Shown piece after piece: positions 29,329-38,319 of a stretch of 64,000 bases of DNA (position 1 is its first letter; every line of letters begins with the position of its first letter). This stretch comes from Devosia sp. SD17-2 (GTDB lineage: Bacteria > Pseudomonadota > Alphaproteobacteria > Rhizobiales > Devosiaceae), in the NCBI RefSeq assembly GCF_029201565.1, contig NZ_CP104002.1:3551001-3615000 (forward strand). Reading direction: 5' to 3'. Below the pieces are notes generated by a model, which had not been told where the DNA came from, ran no database searches, and saw only the letters and a program-made list of their open reading frames with translations. Position numbers and translations under genes: made by a program.

Positions 29329-30158
29329 TCAATCTGTTCGCGGGCGTGGGGGATGGACGAGAGTAACCAGGACCACCGAGATCAGCATGAGCAGATACCA
29401 GGAGCCGAGTTTGGACAGGCTGACCATGGACCAGCCATTTGCCTGATGCGGATAGATCCAGGCGCGCGACCAGGTGCCGATGTTTTCGGCGATCCAGATG
29501 AAGAGCGCGACGAGGAGGAAGGCCAGCAGCATGGGCATGGAGTGGCGAAAGCGGAAGACGCGGTAATGCATGAAAGCGCGGCCATAGAGCAGGATGATGG
29601 CGGCGAACAGCACCCAGCGCAGATCGAAAAAGAAGTGGTGGGAGAAGAAGTTGACATAGATTGCGAGGGCCAGCAGCGCCGTCACGGGGACTGGCGGATA
29701 GCGCGTGAAGGTGATGTCGAAAATGCGCTGGATGCGGGCCATGTAGGAGCCGACACAGGCATACATGAAGCCGGAAAAGAGCGGCACGCCCGCAATGCGG
29801 AACATTGCATCCTCGGGGTAAATCCAGGAGCCCATGGCGGTCTTGAAGATTTCCATGCCGGTGCCGACGAGATGGAAGATGAGAATGATGCGGGCTTCCT
29901 CAATCGTTTCGAGTTTGAGGGCCAGCATGGCGGCCTGAACGAGTAGCGCCATGAGGAACAAGAAGTCGTAGCGGTTAAGGCCGGTGTCGGGCCAATAGAG
30001 CGTGGTGGCGAGGATCATGGCCAGCATCAGCCCGCGAAGAGGCAGGCCCAGGCCTGCTTGAGGCCGAAGACGAGAAACTCGACAAGGCCATCGGCGAGGC
30101 GTCCGCGCGGCAGGCGGGCGAGGATTTTATGCGCCGCCGCATCGATGGAGACTTCCAA
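29329..30158 (-). pseudogene. DUF817 integral membrane protein, frameshifted
   Basis: The downstream frame (29329-30027) encodes a polytopic protein typical of DUF817 (YWPDTGLNRYDFLFL, HLVGTGMEIFKTAMGSWIYP, NFFSHHFFFDLRW). The family's N-terminus, GLVEFLVFGLKQAWACLFAG, lies in a different frame directly upstream and ends at a TGA at 30027-30029. Restoring one G in the run at about 30028-30031 joins them in frame (CLFAG-LMLAMI). So the gene is either disabled by a one-base deletion or affected by a sequencing error. The upstream start is unclear; a TTG at 30156-30158 is possible. Function unknown. Confidence 0.7.
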
Positions 30159-30284
30159 AGTCGTGAAGCGAATGGCGACCCCCTGCCCTTGCCCGATGCT
30201 TCGGGGCTGGTTATGCCCTTGAAGTAAAGCCGCCCGATTGTGGCGTATTCGCGCTTGAAGCGCTGACAATAATGGAGACGAAAT

Positions 30285-31148
30285 TTGGCCAGACGCCATC
30301 CGACGCCGCTGCGCACCTCCAAGGAAGACGTCGCCGCCTCACTCAAGGCGCCGTCCACACCCCAGACGCAGAGCGCGGCCTATCGGCTGGCCTTCGCCGA
30401 TGACGAGTTCCTCACATCGGAAGACATTCGCGGAGTTCGCTTCCAGCTTGAATATCTCAAGCCCGAATTTCGCCTGCGCGAAAGCGGCATCAATTCGACT
30501 GTGGTGTTGTTTGGCGGAGCCCGCATTCCCGAACCGGGCAAGCCAGCCTGGGCGGCCAAGAACGAAGTGCAGAAGGCCAATCTCGAGAAGGCCTCGAAAT
30601 ATTATGACGAGGCGCGCCGCTTTGCCCAGCTGGCGTCGCTGACCTCTGCCACCATGGACTATAGCGAATATGTGGTGGTGACAGGGGGCGGGCCCGGCGT
30701 AATGGAGGCCGGCAATCGCGGGGCCGTCGATGTGGGAGCGCCGACTATCGGGCTCAATATCGTTTTGCCGCATGAGCAGGCGCCGAACCTTTATGTGACG
30801 CCGGAGCTGTCGTTCAACTTCCACTATTTTGCGACGCGAAAAATCCATTTCCTCTTGCGCGCCAAGGTGGTGGCGGTGTTCCCCGGCGGGTTCGGCACGC
30901 TGGACGAATTCTTCGAGACGCTGACGCTGATCCAGACAGGGCGCATGGACAAGATCCCGGTGCTGCTGTTTGGCCGCGAGTTCTGGGGCAAGGCGATCAA
31001 TCTTGAAGCGCTGGCGGAAGCGGGCACGATTTCGCCCACCGACCCCGAGCTCTTCACCATTGTCGATGACGCCAAGGAAGGCTGGGACGTGGTCCGGGCC
31101 TTTTACGACCTGCCGGAAACGGCAGAACCGGACGCGATCGGCGCGTAG
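30285..31148 (+). CDS. LOG-family (TIGR00730) Rossmann-fold protein
   Basis: A 287-residue member of the LOG/'lysine decarboxylase-like' family; relatives are nucleoside 5'-monophosphate phosphoribohydrolases in cytokinin-type pathways or PpnN-like nucleosidases. Key motifs are VVTGGGPGVMEAGNRGA and FPGGFGTLDEFFETLTL (the PGGxGTxxE site). The first 90 residues form an extension typical of the longer PpnN-related members. The start is a TTG at 30285 with GGAGA six bases upstream. Confidence 0.88.
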   Translation: MARRHPTPLRTSKEDVAASLKAPSTPQTQSAAYRLAFADDEFLTSEDIRGVRFQLEYLKPEFRLRESGINSTVVLFGGARIPEPGKPAWAAKNEVQKANLEKASKYYDEARRFAQLASLTSATMDYSEYVVVTGGGPGVMEAGNRGAVDVGAPTIGLNIVLPHEQAPNLYVTPELSFNFHYFATRKIHFLLRAKVVAVFPGGFGTLDEFFETLTLIQTGRMDKIPVLLFGREFWGKAINLEALAEAGTISPTDPELFTIVDDAKEGWDVVRAFYDLPETAEPDAIGA

Positions 31149-31321
31149 ACGCGGCATACAGGCCTGGACCGGGTTCATCTCCGGTTCAGCTTGCCTCCCG
31201 CATCACGTTCCTGCCTTAATCAAAGGGCACCAACGGCCGCTCAGCAGATTCTTTACTTTGTCGTGAGATCGACTTGCAGGGCCATCGGCTTTTCCAGATC
31301 TCTGACCCTCGGGGGATACAC

Positions 31322-31987
31322 ATGAAATCCAAGATTCTCGTCGCGCTGGCCGCTACCCTGGCTCTGAGCGCCTGCACCACGACCAATCCCTATACCGGGC
31401 AGAACCAGCTCTCCAACACTGCCGGCGGTACGCTGCTGGGTGCTGGCGGCGGCGCAGTGGCCGGTGCCATCGTGGGTGCTGCCGTGGGCGGGGATCCGCG
31501 CGTTGGTGCGCTGATCGGCGCTGGCGTTGGCGGCCTGACCGGCGCCGGCATCGGCAATTACATGGACCAGCAGGAAGCCGAGCTGCGCGCGCAGCTGCAG
31601 GGCACCGGCGTATCGGTGACGCGCGTGGGTGACCAGGTCATCCTCAACATGCCGTCCAACATCACTTTCGCCACCGACCAGTCGAGCGTGCAGCCGCAGT
31701 TCAACCAGACCCTGGTTTCGGTCGCGCTGGTGCTCAAGAAATTCGACAAGACCATTGTCGACGTCTATGGCCACACCGACTCCACCGGCTCGAACGAGCA
31801 CAATCTGTCGCTCAGCCAGCGCCGCGCTGTGTCCGTGGCGACGATCCTTGCCAACCAGGGCATCGACCAGCGCCGCTTCTACATCGAGGGCAAGGGCTCG
31901 ACGAGCCCGATCGCGTCCAACGCCAACGAGTCCGGCCGCGCCCAGAACCGTCGCGTCGAAATCCAGATCTCGCCGATCCGCGGCTAA
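31322..31987 (+). CDS. OmpA-family lipoprotein (YiaD-like)
   Basis: A 221-residue outer-membrane lipoprotein that binds peptidoglycan. It has a lipoprotein signal with lipobox LSAC (C18), a glycine-zipper segment (about 38-85, GGTLLGAGGGAVAGAIVGAA), and a C-terminal OmpA domain with DVYGHTDSTGSNEHNLSLSQ and NRRVEIQI. The ATG at 31322 follows GGGGGA. A strong terminator follows. Confidence 0.93.
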   Translation: MKSKILVALAATLALSACTTTNPYTGQNQLSNTAGGTLLGAGGGAVAGAIVGAAVGGDPRVGALIGAGVGGLTGAGIGNYMDQQEAELRAQLQGTGVSVTRVGDQVILNMPSNITFATDQSSVQPQFNQTLVSVALVLKKFDKTIVDVYGHTDSTGSNEHNLSLSQRRAVSVATILANQGIDQRRFYIEGKGSTSPIASNANESGRAQNRRVEIQISPIRG

Positions 31988-32004
31988 GGTTCGGTACAGC
32001 AATA

Positions 32005-32034
32005 AAAAAACGCGGCTCTCGGGCCGCGTTTTTT
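32005..32034. terminator. Bidirectional intrinsic terminator
   Basis: AAAAAACGCGGC (32005-32016) pairs with GCCGCGTTTTTT (32023-32034) around a six-base loop. It serves the OmpA gene on the plus strand and the small operon ending at 32033 on the minus strand. Confidence 0.9.
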
Positions 32035-32326
32035 ATTGGGCTGGGGTTTCGACCACCGGGGCGGCGGTGGGGCTGTTGGGGACTACATCGGTGCCCGGAG
32101 CGCCCGAAAACATCTGCATAACAAACAGCAGCGCGATGACAATGGCGAGACCGACGAGCCCATAAAGCCACCAATTGGTGGGGCTGGTGGCAGCCACGAC
32201 GTTCTCGTGTTCGCCGGCAACCTTGAGCTGGGAGGCGTCGGGGACATCAATGCGTGCGCCATTTTCGTCGACCAGATGATCGACCGATGCCACGGTGGGG
32301 GTGGGTCGTCTGTCGTCCGTTGCCAT
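32033..32326 (-). CDS. Small single-span membrane protein, unknown function
   Basis: A 97-residue protein with a cytoplasmic-looking N-terminal half, one transmembrane helix (WWLYGLVGLAIVIALLFVMQ, about 52-71) and a Pro/Ala-rich tail. No family recognised. Its ATG overlaps the stop of the upstream 85-residue gene (ATGA at 32326), so they are coupled. Confidence 0.7.
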   Translation of the reverse strand: MATDDRRPTPTVASVDHLVDENGARIDVPDASQLKVAGEHENVVAATSPTNWWLYGLVGLAIVIALLFVMQMFSGAPGTDVVPNSPTAAPVVETPAQ

Positions 32327-32583
32327 CAGAAGTCTCCCTTGAATACAGTTTCGGAGCCGACACCATCGGCAACGCCCTCGCGGACGTGGGCGATGGCGGC
32401 GTCGATCTCCTCGGGGCTGAACCCCAGATCATCGCCTTCCGCATTGGCGCCGGTAACTTCGGCCTTGAGCTGATTGAGCAGCTCGATCTTTTCCTTGGCG
32501 GTGAAGAACGTGTGCTGGGCGATCTGCATCGGCGCCAGGGCATTGGCAGCGCCCGCCTGGGCCCTTAGACTTTCGAAAACCAT
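32326..32583 (-). CDS. Small hypothetical protein
   Basis: An 85-residue soluble, acidic, mostly helical protein (MVFESLRAQAGAANALAPMQ; FSPEEIDAAIAHVREGV). The ATG at 32581-32583 follows a good GGAGGA site, better than the in-frame codon upstream. It is translationally coupled to the downstream TM protein and divergent from the EAL gene. Function unknown. Confidence 0.7.
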   Translation of the reverse strand: MVFESLRAQAGAANALAPMQIAQHTFFTAKEKIELLNQLKAEVTGANAEGDDLGFSPEEIDAAIAHVREGVADGVGSETVFKGDF

Positions 32584-32714
32584 TTGCTCCTCCAAACTCT
32601 GGCGGCATTGTTCGAGAGATGGAATGCTGGCGTCCGCCGCAGAGTTCCATCGCGCGTTAACGCCAGCTTGACGCCGCGCAGTGCTTGATTGAGGCTGTAT
32701 TCCGGAGGGCGGAG

Positions 32715-34328
32715 ATGAGCGGCTTCATCAGCATCCTGATTTCGAGCGCGCACCAGAAGGGGGTGCGCCTCGTTTTGTTCCTGGTGACCTTTGGGGCAAT
32801 GCTGGCCCTTGCCTCATGGTTTATTGTCGAACAGGTGCAGCAGAACATGCGCCAGGAGACGGCGCGGGCGCTGACCGGCTACGAGCAATTGCGCGTCAAT
32901 GTGCTCGGCACATTCGACCAGATGGACGCAAGGCTGGTCACGGCTCCCTGCAGCCCCGGCTTCATGGATGAGCTGCGCCGGATCGCCTTCCTGCCCGACG
33001 GGATCAACGAGTTGCTCTATGCGCCCGGCGGGATGGCAGTGTGTTCGGTCAATTCGGGGCTGTTTACGCAGCCAGTTGATCTGGGCGCAGCCGAAGTTGT
33101 TACCCAGAGTCCGCACCAGATGGCCTTCTGGTTGGATCGCGACCTCAGCTTCCTGCGGCTGGAGGGGCTGACGGCAAGCATTGCCCAGCGCGGCAGTTTT
33201 GCCCTTGTCGTGCCCACACCCCCGCTGCCGACAACCACGCCGCGCTGGCTTGAAATGGAGCTGATCGTGCGCGCGTCCAATGGGCGCTGGTGGCACCGCG
33301 GCGGGCAATCGGGCATTTATAATGAGAGTCTCGAGCAGGCCCGCGCCGGCGGGTTCGGCCTTTTTAACGCTGCGCAGTTCGTGATGCGCTGCGACAGTGG
33401 CGGCGTCCATTGCCTCGTCGGCAAGGCGCGGCTGCCGGATCTGTTCGCTCTCGGCATGGCGACAATCGCGGTGACCCTGGTGGTCTGCGCGGTGCTGGCG
33501 GCCTGGCTGTCGCAGCAAGCGCATGGCTTTATCGCCCGCCACTGGTCGTTCGAGACCCGGTTTCTGCGGCGGCTGGGGCCCGACACGATCGAATGCGTCT
33601 ACCAGCCCCTGCTGCACCTCAAACGAGACCGCATTCCCGGTTGCGAAGTGCTGGCGCGCTGGCGCGATATCGACGGCACGCTGGTCTCGCCGGACAGATT
33701 TATCCCACTGATTGAAAAGCATGGGCTGACGCAGCGCTTTACCACGCTGGTGGCAGACCGCGCCCACAAGGACCTGACCCAGCACCTCAAGCCGGGCCAG
33801 CGCGTGCATGTCAGCTTCAATATTTTCCCGCGCGACCTCCAGGCGGAACCCTTGCTGACCACATTTGCGCCGTTCCTCGCGCCGGGTGGGCCGTTCAGCC
33901 TGATCTTCGAGATCGTTGAAACGCAGGAGATCCAGCTGGAGACTGCCCAGGCGGAAATCGAGCGACTGCGCAGCGCCGGCGTCCGGATCTTCATCGATGA
34001 TTTCGGGGCCGGCTATTCGTCTATGCGCAATCTGGCGGCGGTGTCGGTGGATGGGGTCAAGCTCGACCGGTCCTTTGCCATGGCGCCCAATGACTCCGTG
34101 CTGGTGCGCATGCTCGACCATGCCATCGACATGGTGTCCGCATCAGACCGGATCGTGGTGGTCGAAGGCGTGGAAACACAAGCCCGGCTCGACGCGCTGC
34201 GGGCCAATGGCAAGGTCGATTACGTGCAGGGCTATCTGATCTCGCGACCGCTCGATATCGCTGGTTTCATTGCGTTTCTGAGTGCCAACGGGCCCAAGCC
34301 GACGACGCGGCCGCGCCTCGTCGCGTGA
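32715..34328 (+). CDS. CSS-domain EAL phosphodiesterase (c-di-GMP)
   Basis: A 537-residue inner-membrane protein predicted to degrade cyclic di-GMP. Two transmembrane segments (about 15-36 and 255-277) bracket a periplasmic CSS-motif domain with cysteines in APCSPGFMDELRR and MAVCSVNSG; in relatives a redox-sensitive disulphide there regulates activity. The EAL domain has a variant signature EVLARW, with catalytic-site residues retained: N in FNIFPRD, E in FEIVETQ, IDDFGAGYSS, K in VDGVKLDRSF, E in VVEGVETQ and Q in VQGYLISRP. The start ATG at 32715 has GGAGG upstream. Confidence 0.9.
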   Translation: MSGFISILISSAHQKGVRLVLFLVTFGAMLALASWFIVEQVQQNMRQETARALTGYEQLRVNVLGTFDQMDARLVTAPCSPGFMDELRRIAFLPDGINELLYAPGGMAVCSVNSGLFTQPVDLGAAEVVTQSPHQMAFWLDRDLSFLRLEGLTASIAQRGSFALVVPTPPLPTTTPRWLEMELIVRASNGRWWHRGGQSGIYNESLEQARAGGFGLFNAAQFVMRCDSGGVHCLVGKARLPDLFALGMATIAVTLVVCAVLAAWLSQQAHGFIARHWSFETRFLRRLGPDTIECVYQPLLHLKRDRIPGCEVLARWRDIDGTLVSPDRFIPLIEKHGLTQRFTTLVADRAHKDLTQHLKPGQRVHVSFNIFPRDLQAEPLLTTFAPFLAPGGPFSLIFEIVETQEIQLETAQAEIERLRSAGVRIFIDDFGAGYSSMRNLAAVSVDGVKLDRSFAMAPNDSVLVRMLDHAIDMVSASDRIVVVEGVETQARLDALRANGKVDYVQGYLISRPLDIAGFIAFLSANGPKPTTRPRLVA

Positions 34329-34405
34329 GGAAATTCGGGTTAATTTTGCAACCCTGACGCCCTCCAACCGTTCTCCTATCACACGCAAATTGAAGGAGGA
34401 CCATC

Positions 34406-34795
34406 ATGGCTTATGATGACATTCGCACGACTGATGCCAACGTCAAGGAAACCCATGACCTGATCGCATCCGACAAGGTTGAAGGCACCAAGGTCTATGA
34501 CCCGCGGGGCGAACATGTCGGCTCGATCGAGCGCCTCTTGGTGGAAAAACGCTCTGGCAAGGTGTCTTATGCCGTGCTGAGCTTTGGCGGTTTCCTCGGG
34601 ATCGGTGACGAGCATTACCCCCTCCCCTGGTCCAAGCTGAACTATGACCAGAGCCTTGGCGGGTATCGCATCGATATCAGCAAGGAACAGCTCGAAGGCG
34701 CTCCGCGCTATGAGCGCGAGGACGACAGCTACTGGACCGAAGAAAACGGTCGCCGTGTCTATGACTATTACGGCGTTGCGCCGTACTGGATCTGA
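34406..34795 (+). CDS. PRC-barrel domain protein
   Basis: A 129-residue protein with a single PRC-barrel domain (VYDPRGEHVGSIERLLVEKR, then VLSFGGFLGIGDEHYPLPWS). Such stand-alone PRC-barrel proteins are common in Hyphomicrobiales and are often linked to stress, though their role is unclear. A strong GAAGGAGGA site lies before the ATG, suggesting high expression. Confidence 0.9.
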   Translation: MAYDDIRTTDANVKETHDLIASDKVEGTKVYDPRGEHVGSIERLLVEKRSGKVSYAVLSFGGFLGIGDEHYPLPWSKLNYDQSLGGYRIDISKEQLEGAPRYEREDDSYWTEENGRRVYDYYGVAPYWI

Positions 34796-34825
34796 TCCGG
34801 ACCCAAGGGTAGAACCCAATAGATC

Positions 34826-34857
34826 ATCCGGCGTCCCGAAAGGGGCGCCGGATTTTT
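34826..34857 (+). terminator. Intrinsic terminator after the PRC-barrel gene
   Basis: ATCCGGCGTCCC pairs with GGGGCGCCGGAT around a GAAA loop (one mismatch), followed by TTTTT. Confidence 0.85.
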
Positions 34858-34866
34858 ACTGTCGGC

Positions 34867-36471
34867 TCAGCCCCGACCGCTCTTTGAGAGGCCCGAAATG
34901 GTGGCGCGCAGGGCGGCGGGTTTGACCGGCTTGTTGATGACGGCGATGCCGCGCTCTTCGGCCAGCGCCCGGACAGCCGGAGTGCGATCGGCGGTCACGA
35001 GGGCTGCCGGAAGATGGCCGCCCAGATTGTGGCGCAGCCACTCGATGGCATCGAGGCCCGACGTCTGGTCAAGATGATAATCCATCAGCACGAGATCGGG
35101 GTACCAGCCTTCGAGCAGGCGTTCCCTGTCGATGCGTTTGAGCGAAAGCGCCGTGCGCACGTCGCAGCCCCAATGTTCAAGCAGACCCCGCATGGCTTCG
35201 AGGATCGCTTCCTCATTGTCGACGCAGAGGATTTTCAGATCAAAGGAGCCGAACACCGGTTCGGGCGGTGTCGGCACCGCGCCGGCGGCCGGACGCTGAT
35301 TGCGGGCGGCCGGCAGATAGAGCGAGAAGCGCGAGCCCCTGCCTTCCTTGCTGTCGAGCTCGAGCGTGAGGCCAAGGGCGGCAACGAGGCGCTGGACGAT
35401 GGAGAGCCCAAGCCCCAGACCCTGTGCCATGCGGGCGCCCCGATCGAGCCGCGAGAATTCGGCAAACAGCAGCTTGTGCTGGTCGCGATTGAAGCCGATG
35501 CCGGTATCGATGACGTCGAGGCGGACGCGATTGCCGCGCCGCCGCACGCCGACCAGCACCTTGCCGCCGGCAGGGGTATATTTGATGGCGTTGGAGACAA
35601 GGTTCTGCGCAATGCGGCCGACCAGGGTGCGGTCGGCGATGATTGCGGCGTCATTGCCGACGGTGCGCAGGGTCACGTCGTGTTCCCGCGCCAGCGGAGC
35701 AAACTCGACCTCCATCTTGCGCGTGAGGTCGCGGGCGGAAAAGACGCTCGGGATCGGCTTGAGGGTGCCGCTGTCGATGCGCGAGATGTCGAGCAGGGCC
35801 GACATGATGTCCTCCACCGCCGTCAGCGAGGCTTCGATGGAATTGGCCAGCTCGGCAAAGGCGGTGGTTTTCGCGCGTTCGATCAGGGTCGAGGTGTAGA
35901 GACGCGCAGCGTTGAGCGGCTGCAGCAGATCGTGGCTGGCCGCGGCAAGGAAGCGCGTCTTGTCGTGATTGGCGGCGTCGGCCTTGGCGCGAGCCACCTC
36001 AAGCTCGGCATTGACCCGGGTGAGCGCGGCGGTGCGCTCGGACACGCGGCCTTCCAGCGTCAGATTGACCCGCTCGAGCTCGCGTTCGGCGCGCACCCGA
36101 TCGGTGACATCGGAGATGGCAACGGCAAGGCCCCCATCGGGCAGGCGGGTCGAGAAAAATTCGAGCGACTGGCCGGAATTGGCAATGCGCAGGGTGACGG
36201 TGGTGGGTGCCGCGGTCAGGTAATTGATGCGCTCGATGGCGAGACGCGCGGGGTCGCCACTGCCCAGATCGCCCCGCTCGGCGAGGAACAGGGCAATGTC
36301 GAACAGGGCCGCACCTTCGCGAATGAGATCGGCCGGCAAGGCAAGCAGGGTGTTGTAGCGTTCGTTCGAGACGACAAGCCGGAGCCCGGAATCGAAAACG
36401 GCGACGCCCTGGGGCAGAAAGTCGATGGCCAGCCGCAAACTGGCGGCAACATCGTCGGCTGGGAGCGGCAT
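34867..36471 (-). CDS. Hybrid sensor histidine kinase (PAS-HisKA-HATPase-REC)
   Basis: A 534-residue cytoplasmic hybrid kinase with no membrane span. It has a PAS_7-type domain (about 10-125, DFLPQGVAVFDSGLRLVVSN), a coiled-coil linker (130-165), HisKA with H180 in AAASHDLLQPLNA, HATPase (NAIKYTP, DTGIGF, GLGLGLSIV) and a C-terminal receiver with D464 in LVLMDYHLDQTSG. The layout resembles kinases such as Pseudomonas NahK/ErcS' and Caulobacter-type orphan hybrids. No partner regulator is adjacent, so phosphotransfer probably goes to a distant protein. Confidence 0.9.
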   Translation of the reverse strand: MPLPADDVAASLRLAIDFLPQGVAVFDSGLRLVVSNERYNTLLALPADLIREGAALFDIALFLAERGDLGSGDPARLAIERINYLTAAPTTVTLRIANSGQSLEFFSTRLPDGGLAVAISDVTDRVRAERELERVNLTLEGRVSERTAALTRVNAELEVARAKADAANHDKTRFLAAASHDLLQPLNAARLYTSTLIERAKTTAFAELANSIEASLTAVEDIMSALLDISRIDSGTLKPIPSVFSARDLTRKMEVEFAPLAREHDVTLRTVGNDAAIIADRTLVGRIAQNLVSNAIKYTPAGGKVLVGVRRRGNRVRLDVIDTGIGFNRDQHKLLFAEFSRLDRGARMAQGLGLGLSIVQRLVAALGLTLELDSKEGRGSRFSLYLPAARNQRPAAGAVPTPPEPVFGSFDLKILCVDNEEAILEAMRGLLEHWGCDVRTALSLKRIDRERLLEGWYPDLVLMDYHLDQTSGLDAIEWLRHNLGGHLPAALVTADRTPAVRALAEERGIAVINKPVKPAALRATISGLSKSGRG

Positions 36472-36639
36472 GATCAGGCCATGGTTGCGTATTCGTTAAA
36501 GTGCGTTTATCCGCCGTGACCGCGCCCAGCGCAAGTTCAACAGAGTGGGCATTGCCAAAGCCCGAAAGCTCGACAATTGTTGTCGGTGCACCTAACGAGC
36601 GCCCTCAAGGGCGTGTGAAACCCATGAGAGGGCTAAATT

Positions 36640-37080
36640 ATGAGTGTGTTCAAGGAATTCCGCGACTTTGCCGTCAAAGGCAATATGATCGATCTGGCCA
36701 TCGGCGTGATCATCGGCGCGGCCTTTGGCGCGATCGTTTCGTCGATTGTGGATGATATTTTCATGCCACTGATCGGCCTGATCATCGGCGGCATCGACTT
36801 CTCCAACCTGTTCGTGGTGCTGTCCAACCCGAACGATCTGCCCGTTCCCTCGTTGGCTGCCGCCAAGGACGCCGGCATCGCAACCCTCAATGTCGGCCTG
36901 TTCATCAATGCCGTGGTGAAGTTCACCATCATCGCTTTCGTGCTGTTCATGGTGGTCAAGGGCATCAACAGCCTCAAGCGCGAAGCTGCCAAGGAGCCGG
37001 TGGAAACCACCCCTGCCCCGACCAAGGAAGAAGTGCTGCTGACCGAGATTCGCGACGCGCTGCGCGCTAACCCGCGCTAA
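36640..37080 (+). CDS. mscL: Large-conductance mechanosensitive channel MscL
   Basis: A 146-residue channel that opens under membrane tension during hypo-osmotic shock. It begins [20 protein letters not shown] with the N-terminal amphipathic helix, has TM1 ([19 protein letters not shown]), a periplasmic loop, TM2 ([16 protein letters not shown]) and a charged C-terminal helix ([14 protein letters not shown]). Confidence 0.96.
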   Translation: MSVFKEFRDFAVKGNMIDLAIGVIIGAAFGAIVSSIVDDIFMPLIGLIIGGIDFSNLFVVLSNPNDLPVPSLAAAKDAGIATLNVGLFINAVVKFTIIAFVLFMVVKGINSLKREAAKEPVETTPAPTKEEVLLTEIRDALRANPR

Positions 37081-37106
37081 TAAATTTCCCGCTTAAATTA
37101 TCAGAG

Positions 37107-37135
37107 GGCGGCCGGACACTCTCCGGCCGCCTTTC
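37107..37135 (+). terminator. Intrinsic terminator after mscL
   Basis: GGCGGCCGGA (37107-37116) pairs with TCCGGCCGCC (37122-37131), followed by TTTC. Confidence 0.75.
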
Positions 37136-37166
37136 TATCTGACTGATGCATAGGAAAAAATTGCAA

Positions 37167-37195
37167 TTGACAATAAATATTAGGACTTTTATCCT
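37167..37195 (+). promoter_or_regulatory. Candidate sigma-70 promoter
   Basis: TTGACA at 37167-37172, a 17-base AT-rich spacer, and TATCCT at 37190-37195, within an AT-rich gap before the broken LuxR-type regulator. It is the best -35/-10 pair visible there; untested. Confidence 0.4.
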
Positions 37196-37321
37196 ATAAG
37201 GCAGATAAGTAAACCCATTTACGTACTTCTACTGTGGTTCGGATTAATACGACCGAAGATAATTCAGGCAGTTAGTACTAAGAGTTATGTCGTTACTTGG
37301 TCAATCACAATAGTTTGACCT

Positions 37322-38018
37322 ATGGCAGTAATTCAACCGATGGGGATAAAATTGAGTAAAAATACATTCGAGCTGAATCTCACTGGTGGAAGTGCCTCTA
37401 AATACTACCATACCGTCCTCAACAAAGACCGTCTGGTTCATATAGTCGACAGCGATCCGACAACCTGCGAGGGCCTGAGCGTGCTCTTCCGGCTCGAGGG
37501 ATTTCAGACGACATTTTCTCAAGGCTCCCACTTCATTTCCAGCCTCGAACGACGGCGCCCAGATGTCGCGGTGATCAATCTGGTGATCGGGGAGGAAAGC
37601 GCGCTGCCGCTGTTGCCGGGTCAAGTCCCTTCGCGCCGGGACTGTCGTGGTGATGCTCGCCAATGCACCGCAACTGGATGCGGCGGTAACGGCGATGAAG
37701 CTGGGCGCCACCGATGTAGTGGGCAAGCCGATCGACACCGAGAATCTGCTCACCATCGTCCGCGACGAGTTGCGACGAGATGTGCACTTGGGGACGACGA
37801 AGGGGGGAGCGCGCGCCATCGAAGTGCGCGGCTTTGCGCAGCTGACGCCGCGCGAGCGCGAAGTGCTGCAGCTGATCGCCAATGGCCAGTCCAACAAGGA
37901 GGCGGCAGGGACTTTGGACATTTCGCACCGCACGATCGAAGTGCACCGGGCGCGGGTGATGGAAAAACTGGGCGCGCGGAATACGGCGGAATTGATGCGG
38001 ATTGTGCTGACAAGTTAG
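37322..38018 (+). pseudogene. FixJ/NarL-type response regulator, frameshifted
   Basis: The first frame (from ATG 37322) encodes a receiver start (LVHIVDSDPTTCEGLSVLFR); the second, to 38018, encodes the rest of the receiver (VVVMLANAPQLDAAVTAMKL, VVGKPI) and a LuxR helix-turn-helix (LTPREREVLQLIANGQSNKE, HRTIEVHRARVMEKL). The frames would join if one extra C in TTGCCGGG (about 37613-37620) were removed, giving about 231 codons. The phospho-acceptor Asp position reads Asn (DVAVINLVIGEE), so even the intact protein would have been a pseudo-receiver. Gene decay or a sequencing error are both possible. Confidence 0.75.
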
Positions 38019-38134
38019 GGGGCGATGGGGGGAGGGAAAACGCGTGCAGAGACGCGAATGGGCCGCCCCCGCGCCGGAGCGACGAGGCAAATCGTGCCCC
38101 TCGCCCGTCCCATCCACATCGTCATTGCCCGGCT

Positions 38135-38319
38135 TGTGTGGAGGATCTGTGCTTTAGTGGTGGCATCAGCCGGGTTGCGCATCCCGGCTGATGCAGTCAG
38201 GAGGCCGTTTTGTCCGGCTGGTTTGTCACAGCCGAGGACGAGCAAGGCCCTGTCTGCTCCCTTTGACCCCGAACGGTTGATCGGGCTGTTGCCCGCACCA
38301 CAAGCCTGGGAGCAAGGTC
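38135..38319 (+). ncRNA. Putative IS110 bridge RNA, copy 2
   Basis: Same sequence as the copy at 7966-8150; the target-guide segments fall at about 38210-38219 and 38236-38242 and the donor-guide segments at about 38273-38279 and 38299-38304. Confidence 0.68.
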
